A stretch of 13,517 bases of DNA, from assembly GCA_002405405.1 (NCBI GenBank), contig DHLT01000025.1, positions 1 to 13,517 on the forward strand, given 5' to 3'. The position numbers were made by a program, and so were the translations under genes. Origin of the DNA: Ignavibacteria bacterium UBA4661. GTDB lineage: Bacteria > Bacteroidota > Ignavibacteria > Kapaibacteriales > UBA4661. Below the pieces are notes generated by a model. That model saw only the letters and a list, made by a program, of their open reading frames with translations, made no database searches and was not told the origin of the DNA. Positions 1 to 6,167 of this stretch are shown here, piece by piece (position 1 is the stretch's first letter; each line of letters starts with the position of its first letter).

Positions 1-365
1 GACACATCATTATAGCAATCGATATCAATACCACTCAAACGCGGGAATTCTTTGACTTTGATGACCACATATACACCGAGTTGTGTTTGGCGCGATACGA
101 TGATATCCACATCTGCAAATTGCTTTCTACGCCACAATGTTTTGACGGCATCTTGGGTCCGCGAAGGAGAAAAATCGTCGCCCAATTCCAAGCCTGAAAT
201 TGCGATAATACTCTGCTGATCGGCAATAGTATTCCCCTCCACCGAGATACCCATAATTTTCGGATATGTTGGCTTGCGTGGTGCTGCACCGCCACCTTGT
301 GCCATAAGCATGCTGCCCGCACAGAGCATAGCTATCATGCTCACAAGCATAAAAACACGCAGCAT
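1..365 (-). CDS. bamA: BamA/Omp85-family outer membrane assembly protein, N-terminus only
   Basis: This is the first 121 codons of a gene that runs off the left edge. BamA is the outer-membrane barrel that inserts other beta-barrel proteins; its periplasmic POTRA domains receive substrates. The visible part has a hydrophobic signal peptide (residues 2-22, rich in Met, Leu and Val, ending SMLMAQ) and then one POTRA-like unit: an I-x-V-E-G-N strand at about residues 40-46, the helix stretch RTQDAVKTLWRRKQFADVDI, and a VVIKVKEFPRLSGIDI strand. POTRA domains usually show this VEGN...D(A)V..L...G.F.DV pattern. It lies about 150 bases downstream of uppS on the same strand, the usual uppS-bamA order in Bacteroidota-type genomes. 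I chose the ATG at 365 because it starts right at the signal peptide; an in-frame ATG at 422 would add 19 residues. Neither has a Shine-Dalgarno. Only POTRA1 is visible, so TamA or another Omp85 member cannot be excluded. Confidence 0.8.
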   Translation of the reverse strand, partial: MLRVFMLVSMIAMLCAGSMLMAQGGGAAPRKPTYPKIMGISVEGNTIADQQSIIAISGLELGDDFSPSRTQDAVKTLWRRKQFADVDIIVSRQTQLGVYVVIKVKEFPRLSGIDIDCYNDV

Positions 366-518
366 TATACTTGCACGAGCGACAAAGAAACCCGGAACAA
401 CTACTTGAAATACTTTATACATCGTATGCTTTAGAGAACAAATCACAACAACAAGAACAATATTGAAACAACACCAATACTCACATTTCAGGACAGCTCA
501 TGTAATATGATACACACT

Positions 519-1388
519 TTATGAACGCAAAGCGGAAAGAATTTTCTTCAATCTTGTCTGATCGCCAAATTTTGACTCTTCCGGAGTTGTTTCCTTACAC
601 TCGGCAATTTGTGCCGAAGTTTGACCGAAACGTCGCTCGCGCTTACTATACACCGCCAGAGCTTCATACAATTCTGCCCTACGAAAATTTGGGAAAAGCG
701 TTTCTGTTACATACAATTCAGAATATGCAATTTCCCACAGCAAAAAATTGCTGACACGCAGTTCACCGCTAGTTCTGATGAGTAAATCGGGATCAGGTGT
801 TCCTGCCGTAGAAAGATACTGTGCTATTGACTCTTCCGTGATATCTTCCGGCGAAAGTTTTCTACGACGAACATCCAGTGCCATCATCTGCATAGCACGA
901 GTGAGATCCCATCTGCCGCTGTAACTGAGCGCGAGTGTCAGGGTCAAACCCGTATTATCTTTCATTCGCTCGATACACTCATATAATTCTTTTTGTACAG
1001 GCTTTGGTAAAGCATTGAGCTTGCCTATAGCACGGAGTCGAACATTGTTTCGATGTAACTCTTCAAATTCTGCTCGCAGATAATGCAGAAGCAAATCCAT
1101 AAGAATACCAACTTCTGTTGCAGGTCTGCGCCAATTCTCCGTTGAAAACGCATACAATGTCAAATACTCGATCCCAATTGTCGAAGCTGCTTCAACCAAA
1201 TCACGCACACTGTTGATACCCTCTTTGTGCCCTGCTGCACGAGGTAGCGAATGAGCTTGCGCCCACCGACCATTACCATCCATAATAATGGCAACATGGC
1301 GCGGAATATTGCCAATTGCCATTAACTCTGTCTGTTGTCGTTTATCATCTGCTGTTTGTCGTTCGATCCACTTCACGTTGCTACTCAT
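519..1388 (-). CDS. uppS: Isoprenyl transferase (undecaprenyl diphosphate synthase)
   Basis: Cytosolic cis-prenyltransferase that adds isopentenyl diphosphate units to farnesyl diphosphate to make the C55 carrier for peptidoglycan and other envelope glycans. Key motifs are all present: HVAIIMDGNGRWA (residues 31-43, catalytic Asp37), the FSTENWRRP segment (81-89), ALSYSGRWDL (153-162) and RTSGELRVSNFLLWEIAYSELY (from 205), with Arg205, Arg211 and Glu224 for diphosphate and metal binding. ALSYSxRW is the form I associate with Bacteroidota-like enzymes, where proteobacteria have NYGGRWD. The protein has 289 residues, against about 230-255 for the family: about 22 extra N-terminal residues before a possible internal start (Met23, position 1322) and about 34 polar residues after the usual ERRFG end. 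No Shine-Dalgarno marks either start. It is divergent from the palmitoyltransferase-like gene and leads into bamA. Confidence 0.95.
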   Translation of the reverse strand: MSSNVKWIERQTADDKRQQTELMAIGNIPRHVAIIMDGNGRWAQAHSLPRAAGHKEGINSVRDLVEAASTIGIEYLTLYAFSTENWRRPATEVGILMDLLLHYLRAEFEELHRNNVRLRAIGKLNALPKPVQKELYECIERMKDNTGLTLTLALSYSGRWDLTRAMQMMALDVRRRKLSPEDITEESIAQYLSTAGTPDPDLLIRTSGELRVSNFLLWEIAYSELYVTETLFPNFRRAELYEALAVYSKRERRFGQTSAQIAECKETTPEESKFGDQTRLKKILSALRS

Positions 1389-1454
1389 TGAGAAAAGTTA
1401 TGGTGAAATTATGTGTCGAGAAATATGACTGCATTTTATTTTCTGCAGAACACA

Positions 1455-1462
1455 CAAATCTA
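1455..1462 (-). promoter_or_regulatory. Possible Bacteroidota-type -7 element, proximal to uppS
   Basis: The minus strand reads TAGATTTG, an exact match to TAnnTTTG, about 67 bases before the uppS start. I see no TTTG at the expected -33 spacing, so this may be chance in AT-rich DNA. It lies in the 280-base divergent spacer (1389-1668), which has no credible gene. Confidence 0.2.
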
Positions 1463-1511
1463 TGTCTTACAATGCTCTATGGCATCTTAAATTATGTAAA
1501 AAAACAAGCCA

Positions 1512-1543
1512 CAAAAATACTGTATCCGCAAAGATTGAACAAC
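1512..1543 (-). promoter_or_regulatory. uppS: Candidate Bacteroidota-type promoter for uppS
   Basis: The minus strand has GTTG (1543-1540), a 20-base spacer and TATTTTTG (1519-1512). This fits the Bacteroidota primary-sigma consensus TTTG, 19-21 bases, TAnnTTTG, with one mismatch in the -33 box. It lies about 124 bases upstream of the uppS start. The motif match is seen directly; promoter activity is inferred. Confidence 0.35.
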
Positions 1544-1609
1544 TCCACATAAAATGAATTGTTTTTCATTTCAGTAAGTTTTATCTTCCTATGCTGTTTT
1601 AGAAATTTT

Positions 1610-1625
1610 CGGCAACATGTTACCG
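1610..1625. promoter_or_regulatory. Near-palindromic operator-like site before the palmitoyltransferase-like gene
   Basis: The sequence CGGCAACATGTTACCG is an inverted repeat in which 7 of 8 base pairs match around the centre 1617/1618. It lies 43 bases upstream of the ATG at 1669, where a repressor or activator dimer would be expected. No regulator is encoded nearby and I cannot name a family for it. Confidence 0.35.
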
Positions 1626-1668
1626 CATATATTGCATTTTTTTAATCTTCTTTTTTGTGAGTTGGGGT

Positions 1669-2868
1669 ATGGCAGATATTTTTCAAAAGTGTATCGATTT
1701 TACGCGCGCCGATGATGCAAAAGCCAAGGGTGTATATCCTTATTTTCGTGCTGTACAAGAGAACGAAGGTCCGGTAGTCCTTATGGAAGGGCGCAAAGTC
1801 ATCATGGCGGGATCAAACAATTACTTAGGTCTGACAGCACATCCTAAAGTAAAAGAAGCCGCCATCAAAGCCATTGAGAAATATGGTACAAGCTGCTCCG
1901 GCTCGCGCTATCTGACCGGCACTATTGATTTGCACATTGAACTTGAACATCGCTTGGCAAAGTATCTTGGCTATGAAGCTGTTCTGCTTTTCAGCACGGG
2001 CTATCAAACAGCGTTGGGAACGATTTCCGCTCTTGTACAAAAGGGTGATTATGTTATGTCTGACAAAGAAAATCATGCCTTTAGATTCAATGGCGCAATG
2101 CTAGCCAAAGGTTGTTTTGCAGAATATGTTCGTTATAAGCATGATGATATGGAAGACTTAGAGCGTGTGCTTGCTCGTCTGCCGGAGAATGCTCAGAAAC
2201 TCGTTGTAACTGATGGTGTTTTCTCCGTCACAGGAAAAATTGTCAATCTACCCGACCTTGTTAAGGTTGCAAAAAAATATGGTGCGCGTGTCATGGTTGA
2301 TGATGCTCATGCAACGGGTGTTATTGGTGAAGCGGGACGCGGTACAGCAAATTTCTATGGTATGACTGCAGAAACAGATATGACCATGGGAACTTTCTCA
2401 AAATCTTTTGCATCGCTTGGTGGTTTTGTTGCAGGACCGGAGCGTGTTATTAATTACATCAAACACACTTCGCCGGGCTTGATTTTCAGTGCAAGTCCGA
2501 CCCCTGCCTCTGTCGCATCAGCTCTCGCCGCACTCGATATCATCGAAGCAGAGCCATGGCGCGTTAACAAACTTATCGAAAATGCAAACTATGCCCGCAA
2601 AGGTCTACAACAAACGGGTTTCCATGTTCTTGAAGGGCAGACCGGCATTGTACCGGTTATTATCGGCGAGTTTGAACCAGCACTTGCCTTTTGGAAGCAA
2701 CTTTATGATCGTGATCTCTTTGTCAATGCTTTTGTACCACCGGGCGTACCGCCAAACATGAGCATGATGCGAACAAGTTATATGGCATCGCATGAAAAAG
2801 AGCATCTGGATAAAATTATCGAAATCTTTAACGATGTGGCTCAAGTTATGGGGATCGGACGCAACTAA
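1669..2868 (+). CDS. Serine palmitoyltransferase-like PLP enzyme (alpha-oxoamine synthase family)
   Basis: PLP-dependent fold-type I enzyme of the alpha-oxoamine synthases, which condense an amino acid with an acyl-CoA and release CO2. The closest remembered match is the Bacteroidota serine palmitoyltransferase that starts sphingolipid synthesis: it shares the GVYPYFR N-terminal motif, SNNYLGLT, GSRYLTGTIDLHIELE, the YKHDDMEDLE stretch and MGTFSKSFASLGGF. Numbered from an upstream GTG at 1657, PLP contacts are His140 (ring stacking), Asp215 and His218 in VDDAHATG, and the Schiff-base Lys249 in TFSKS. The length of about 400 residues is normal. I chose ATG 1669; GTG 1657 adds four residues, and neither has a well-spaced Shine-Dalgarno. 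One oddity is that the usual DHAS after the stacking His is NHAF here. Related families (KBL, BioF, HemA) are alternatives. Family membership is firm; the exact acyl-CoA and amino acid are inferred. It is followed by hairpins and then a PrsW-like gene. Confidence 0.85.
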   Translation: MADIFQKCIDFTRADDAKAKGVYPYFRAVQENEGPVVLMEGRKVIMAGSNNYLGLTAHPKVKEAAIKAIEKYGTSCSGSRYLTGTIDLHIELEHRLAKYLGYEAVLLFSTGYQTALGTISALVQKGDYVMSDKENHAFRFNGAMLAKGCFAEYVRYKHDDMEDLERVLARLPENAQKLVVTDGVFSVTGKIVNLPDLVKVAKKYGARVMVDDAHATGVIGEAGRGTANFYGMTAETDMTMGTFSKSFASLGGFVAGPERVINYIKHTSPGLIFSASPTPASVASALAALDIIEAEPWRVNKLIENANYARKGLQQTGFHVLEGQTGIVPVIIGEFEPALAFWKQLYDRDLFVNAFVPPGVPPNMSMMRTSYMASHEKEHLDKIIEIFNDVAQVMGIGRN

Positions 2869-2898
2869 GATATCCCCCAAGCTGAGAGAATAAATGCA

Positions 2899-2925
2899 AA
2901 CAGGCGGGCTTTGTGTCCGCCTGTT
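2899..2925 (+). terminator. Hairpin downstream of the palmitoyltransferase-like gene, terminator without U-tract
   Basis: A perfect 9-bp GC-rich stem, AACAGGCGG pairing with CCGCCTGTT, encloses a 9-base loop (GCTTTGTGT). It begins 30 bases after the stop codon at 2868. The stem resembles an intrinsic terminator, but GTATG follows it instead of a T-run, so termination efficiency is doubtful. It could also protect the upstream mRNA 3' end. Confidence 0.5.
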
Positions 2926-2940
2926 GTATGAAAACCATAC
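2926..2940 (+). other. Second small hairpin abutting the first, in the prsW leader
   Basis: GTATG, loop AAAAC, then CATAC makes a perfect 5-bp stem that starts at the base right after the first stem. It ends 24 bases before the prsW ATG. Alone it would be weak; its significance comes only from being in tandem with the 9-bp stem. Confidence 0.3.
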
Positions 2941-2964
2941 TTACACTTCAGAGATTTCCACGTC

Positions 2965-3915
2965 ATGCCCGATTGGCTTCAAACTTCGATACAGTCATTT
3001 TTTTCACTACCCTTTGCGGTTGTGCCTATGCTTGTTTTTTTAGGCATTGCACATCGACTGAATCGTTATCAACCTGCTCCGGTATGGCTTGTCCTGCTTC
3101 ATTTTGCATGGGGGGCATTGGGCGCAACCACGATCGCATCAGCAATTAATTCCTTCGCTGAAAATACGCTTATGTTTCTTGCTATGAATACGGGCTTGGC
3201 GGTATTTACAACGGCGGTGATTGTTGCTCCTCTCAGCGAAGAACCTGCTAAAGCAATACTCTTCTTTTTTACCACACGATTGAAACAATTTCATCATGGC
3301 AGCGATGGTGTAATCTATGGTGTGGCTGTTGGTTTCGGTTTTGGAATGACCGAAAACTATTTGTATTTCATGCAAGCCGCCGCAAGTGACGAATGGCTAT
3401 CGCTTGTTGTTGCACGAACACTCTTTAGTGCCATGCTCCATGCGATTGCTACGGGGATTGTCGGCGGGATTATGGGCTATAGTAAATTTGCTCGCGGAAA
3501 AGTTTCGCCGGGTTGGATGCTCCTTGGCTTACTACCGGCGATAGTTTTGCATGGAATATGGAATTTCTCTGCAAAAGTACCTTCATTTAATGGCTTGGGC
3601 TTTCTTGCAATTGCCTCAGCATTTGGTATCCTGACGACTTTGTTCATCCTCTTTTTATATTTGGAGCGTCGTGTTATCAAACGTGAACTTCATGAAGAAA
3701 TTATCCGCGGCGGCTTACCACAAAGTGTTTTACCTTCGTCGTTTACAGCAACGACCAATAACGAAAAGACAAAAGCATTTTCTCGTCTTTGTACCGAGTT
3801 TGCCTTAGAACGACTTGCCGGAAAGCGAGAATATCGCCACGAAGAAAAAGTTCTTCACCTCGAGCGCCTGCAAACTCTGCGCAGCCAGATTCTTCATCAT
3901 CTTTCTGACATCTGA
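2965..3915 (+). CDS. PrsW-family intramembrane metalloprotease
   Basis: Polytopic membrane protein of the PrsW family, related to CPBP/Abi proteases. PrsW in Bacillus cleaves the anti-sigma factor RsiW inside the membrane. The family motifs are clear: APLSEEPAKA with Glu92, Glu93 and Lys96; VGFGFGMTEN with Glu130 and Asn131; His159 in FSAMLHAIATG; and His196 in PAIVLHGIWN. These Glu and His residues are the presumed catalytic and metal-binding set. About seven or eight hydrophobic segments span residues 12-232. A charged, helical C-terminal part (about 233-316, many Arg, Glu and His) probably faces the cytosol and goes beyond the core domain. The ATG at 2965 has no good Shine-Dalgarno. It lies 96 bases after the palmitoyltransferase-like gene and 17 bases from the convergent exporter gene. 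No anti-sigma factor is next to it, so its substrate is unknown. Confidence 0.87.
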   Translation: MPDWLQTSIQSFFSLPFAVVPMLVFLGIAHRLNRYQPAPVWLVLLHFAWGALGATTIASAINSFAENTLMFLAMNTGLAVFTTAVIVAPLSEEPAKAILFFFTTRLKQFHHGSDGVIYGVAVGFGFGMTENYLYFMQAAASDEWLSLVVARTLFSAMLHAIATGIVGGIMGYSKFARGKVSPGWMLLGLLPAIVLHGIWNFSAKVPSFNGLGFLAIASAFGILTTLFILFLYLERRVIKRELHEEIIRGGLPQSVLPSSFTATTNNEKTKAFSRLCTEFALERLAGKREYRHEEKVLHLERLQTLRSQILHHLSDI

Positions 3916-3932
3916 CTCTTTTTATTCAGTTC

Positions 3933-4880
3933 TCAAGTAGTCTTGGCTCTTCGCAGTGCCAACACACCAACACTCGAAACAATAATTCCGGCGGCAATAA
4001 TTGTTTGTATAGTCAGCGGTTCTCCTCCGAGCCAACTACCGACAACAACAGCAATCACAGGATTGATATACGCATAGTTTGTTGCATAGTGCGGCGGCAC
4101 ATTCCGTAAGAGCCATAGGTACGCAGTATAAGCGATATAGGAACCGAATACAAAGAGATATACAAAAGACCATGCTGATTTAGCTGTAATCATCATAGGC
4201 GACCATGCATGCCACTCGCCACGCAGTCCACCCGCCACGATAGTCATAACACCGCCAAAAAGCATTTGTAAACCTGCCGCCATATATGGTTCGGCATTGA
4301 CAGGGTGATACTTGACAATCATCGAACCAAAACTCCAACACAATGCCGCAAGCAATGTCAACAACACACCTTCAATGCGAATATGAGTCGTACCATGCAG
4401 TGCCGGCTCAACCAGAATACCGATACCAATAGTGCCGGCAAACAAACAGATGAACACCAAAGATGCAGGTCGTTTGCCGCCCGGACGCACCCACTCCATC
4501 ATCGACATGATCAAAGGCACTAACGAAATTATCAGTGCCATAGTACCACTCGGCATCATCCGTGCCGCCATCGAAGAGGCACCATTATTGAGAAGTACCA
4601 TAATCAACCCCAACAAAAGAGCCATACGTACCTGCTCTCGTGTTGGTCGTAATGTCTTTTTCATTACCCATACAGTCGCAAGAAACATAATACCACACAA
4701 GGTATTACGCACCCCTGCCATCGTGAGTGGCGGAATTGTTTCGACTGCAAAACGCAAACCCAAATATGTTGTTCCCCAAATCAAATACACAGCGGCAAAT
4801 GAGAGGAGCGCCTTCACGCGAAAAGAAGCCCGACGTATTTTTCCGATGGTCATACTAACGATATTTTGCGATGGTTGCAT
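3933..4880 (-). CDS. EamA-family drug/metabolite transporter (DMT superfamily)
   Basis: Inner-membrane permease of 315 residues with two EamA repeats (about residues 24-157 and 172-310) and about ten transmembrane helices, the usual layout for this family. The first repeat opens with AAVYLIWGTTYLGLRFAVETIPP, a typical EamA signature much like E. coli YedA; the second has LAALCWSFGSMIVK and the late NYAYINPVIAVVVGSWLGGEPLT motif. Family members export amino acids, metabolites or drugs; the substrate cannot be read from the sequence. An N-terminal tail of about 20 basic, polar residues precedes helix 1. The start is unusually well supported: an AAAGGAG Shine-Dalgarno ends 7 bases before the ATG at 4880. 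It converges with the PrsW gene and lies 158 bases downstream of the dehydrogenase, so it is probably transcribed separately. Confidence 0.9.
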   Translation of the reverse strand: MQPSQNIVSMTIGKIRRASFRVKALLSFAAVYLIWGTTYLGLRFAVETIPPLTMAGVRNTLCGIMFLATVWVMKKTLRPTREQVRMALLLGLIMVLLNNGASSMAARMMPSGTMALIISLVPLIMSMMEWVRPGGKRPASLVFICLFAGTIGIGILVEPALHGTTHIRIEGVLLTLLAALCWSFGSMIVKYHPVNAEPYMAAGLQMLFGGVMTIVAGGLRGEWHAWSPMMITAKSAWSFVYLFVFGSYIAYTAYLWLLRNVPPHYATNYAYINPVIAVVVGSWLGGEPLTIQTIIAAGIIVSSVGVLALRRAKTT

Positions 4881-4887
4881 GGCAATG

Positions 4888-4894
4888 CTCCTTT
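4888..4894 (-). promoter_or_regulatory. Shine-Dalgarno site of the EamA transporter
   Basis: The minus strand reads AAAGGAG, then seven bases (CATTGCC), then the ATG at 4880. This is near-ideal sequence and spacing and fixes the start over the internal Met10. It is the only convincing Shine-Dalgarno I found among the genes of this window. Confidence 0.75.
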
Positions 4895-4995
4895 GTATTC
4901 AATGGTTGGTAAAACAAGAAACAACAGAACAATCTACATTTCTTGTCAAAAAGAGCATCATTAATGAGTAAAAAAAATACTCGAAAAAGAACCAT

Positions 4996-5003
4996 CAAAG
5001 CTA
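4996..5003 (-). promoter_or_regulatory. Possible -7 element for the EamA transporter gene
   Basis: The minus strand reads TAGCTTTG, an exact TAnnTTTG match, 115 bases upstream of the transporter ATG in the 158-base gap after the dehydrogenase gene. No TTTG box is visible at the expected -33 position. The rest of the gap (4881-5039) is AT-rich and shows no convincing terminator. Confidence 0.25.
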
Positions 5004-5039
5004 CTCTTTATTGGAAAACATATTTGAATAACAACTCAA

Positions 5040-6041
5040 CTACACTATCCGCAGAACGATTTTACCTGACTGTTTACCGGCACGCATTGTTTCAAATGCT
5101 TGTGTAGCATCTTCAAGAGCGAAGACTGAATCAACTATTGGCACAATGTTTTTCTGTTCGACATACGACAACATGCGAGCATATTCTTGATCACTCCCCA
5201 TCGTTGTGCCTTGTAAGCGTAATTGTTTCCAAAAGATGCGTTGTACATTGAGTTCTTTGGGTTTGCCGAGCGTTGCACCAAAAAACACATAGCGTCCGCC
5301 ATACCGGAGTACTTCGATAAAGAGATTGATTTGATCGCCACATGCACTGTCAATTACTGCATCACACTCACCTGCTTGAGTAAGCAATTCTTTATGCCAA
5401 CCCTCCATGCGATAATTGACACCACCTTTTGCACCGAGTGCGATCGCTTGATGTATTTTAGCGTCGTCACTCGAACTCACCCATACTTCTGCGCCTTGCG
5501 CCAGGGCAAATTGCAATGCAAACTGCGCTACGCCACCACCGATACCCGTAATCAGCACCTTGTGTGTAGACATGATTTCTGCTTGCGTCATGACCGCACG
5601 AAATGCCGTCAATCCACCAAGTGGTAATGCCGCCGCCTGCTCCATTGTAAGATGACGAGGCTTGAGATTGACTCTATCCGTCTTTACCACAACATATTCT
5701 GCAAATGTTCCTTGCGAGGGCATACCGAGCACTTGGTAATCTTTGGGATGCTGCGCGTCATTACTATCTCCCCACCCCATTTGCGGGTTGATCATAACTT
5801 CTTTGCCGATCCATTCAGAATCATTATCACTACCAACTGATTCTACAACGCCTGCCCCGTCTGATCCTAAAATCGCCGGATACTGAATACGAGCATACTG
5901 TCCTTGGTAGATCCATTCGTCACGATGATTAAGTGCAGCAGCATGAAGACGAACACGCACCTCTCCACTCTTTGGCATAGGATCAGGAACATGCTCTACA
6001 TGAAATGCTACAGGGTTTTGTCGAAGAACAAGTGCTTTCAT
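5040..6041 (-). CDS. Zinc-free MDR dehydrogenase (quinone oxidoreductase-like)
   Basis: Medium-chain dehydrogenase/reductase of 333 residues from the ATG at 6041 (MKALVLRQNP). It has a GroES-like N-terminal domain (about 1-130), a Rossmann domain (about 135-275) with the nucleotide loop LITGIGGGVAQFALQFA (163-179), and a C-terminal return to the GroES-like fold ending SGKIVLRIV. The AALNHRDEW motif (35-43) is the quinone-reductase form. There is no cysteine in the N-terminal domain, so the catalytic zinc ligand and the four structural-zinc cysteines of true alcohol dehydrogenases are missing; only Cys226 and Cys234 occur. The enzyme therefore probably reduces a quinone, enone or other activated alkene with NADPH; the substrate is unknown. 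An in-frame ATG at 6068 would add nine hydrophobic residues (MFFVIFCCS), which looks like leader read-through. A terminator and a -7-like element upstream suggest its own transcript. Confidence 0.87.
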   Translation of the reverse strand: MKALVLRQNPVAFHVEHVPDPMPKSGEVRVRLHAAALNHRDEWIYQGQYARIQYPAILGSDGAGVVESVGSDNDSEWIGKEVMINPQMGWGDSNDAQHPKDYQVLGMPSQGTFAEYVVVKTDRVNLKPRHLTMEQAAALPLGGLTAFRAVMTQAEIMSTHKVLITGIGGGVAQFALQFALAQGAEVWVSSSDDAKIHQAIALGAKGGVNYRMEGWHKELLTQAGECDAVIDSACGDQINLFIEVLRYGGRYVFFGATLGKPKELNVQRIFWKQLRLQGTTMGSDQEYARMLSYVEQKNIVPIVDSVFALEDATQAFETMRAGKQSGKIVLRIV

Positions 6042-6079
6042 AGAACAACAAAAAATCACAAAAAACAAAAGTTACATCT

Positions 6080-6087
6080 CAAAAATA
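6080..6087 (-). promoter_or_regulatory. Candidate -7 element of the MDR dehydrogenase gene
   Basis: The minus strand reads TATTTTTG, an exact TAnnTTTG match and the same octamer as at 1512-1519. It lies between the rpsA terminator and the dehydrogenase ATG at 6041, leaving a leader of about 30 bases. The expected -33 TTTG is not present; that position falls inside the terminator stem. Confidence 0.35.
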
Positions 6088-6092
6088 CCTAC

Positions 6093-6133
6093 CAAAACAA
6101 CACAGCCGACCTGCTTTTCGCATGTCGGCTGTG
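6093..6133 (-). terminator. Intrinsic terminator of rpsA
   Basis: Read on the minus strand, CACAGCCGAC (6133-6124) pairs perfectly with GTCGGCTGTG (6110-6101). One mismatch and three more pairs follow inside, around a five-base loop. The stem is followed by TTGTTTTGG (6100-6092), a T-rich tail. It lies 34 bases after the rpsA stop codon. GC-rich stem, position and tail all fit Rho-independent termination. Confidence 0.8.
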
Positions 6134-6167
6134 ATTGTCTGCACTTTTCTGTTCTGCATGAGCAAAT

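Noticed and set aside
1669..2868. Reading this gene simply as glycine C-acetyltransferase (kbl) or bioF
   Set aside because: The GVYPYFR and DLHIELE patterns agree better with Bacteroidota serine palmitoyltransferase. No threonine dehydrogenase or biotin genes are nearby.
4921..4949. TTGACA on the minus strand upstream of the transporter, as a sigma-70 -35 box
   Set aside because: At 17 bases the only -10 candidate is TGTTGT, a poor match, and shifted spacings are no better. The likely host uses a different consensus.
4432..4971. 179-codon plus-strand open frame opposite the EamA transporter
   Set aside because: It lies almost wholly antisense to a well-supported membrane protein with a Shine-Dalgarno, and its product has no recognisable domain or hydrophobic pattern.
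4966..4982. GAGTA/TACTC hairpin with a seven-A loop as terminator of the dehydrogenase gene
   Set aside because: The stem is only five AT-rich pairs and no T-tail follows on the minus strand, so it is too weak to call.
5040..6041. Zinc-dependent alcohol dehydrogenase
   Set aside because: The N-terminal domain has no cysteine, so neither the catalytic nor the structural zinc site can form; ALNHRD is the quinone-reductase form.
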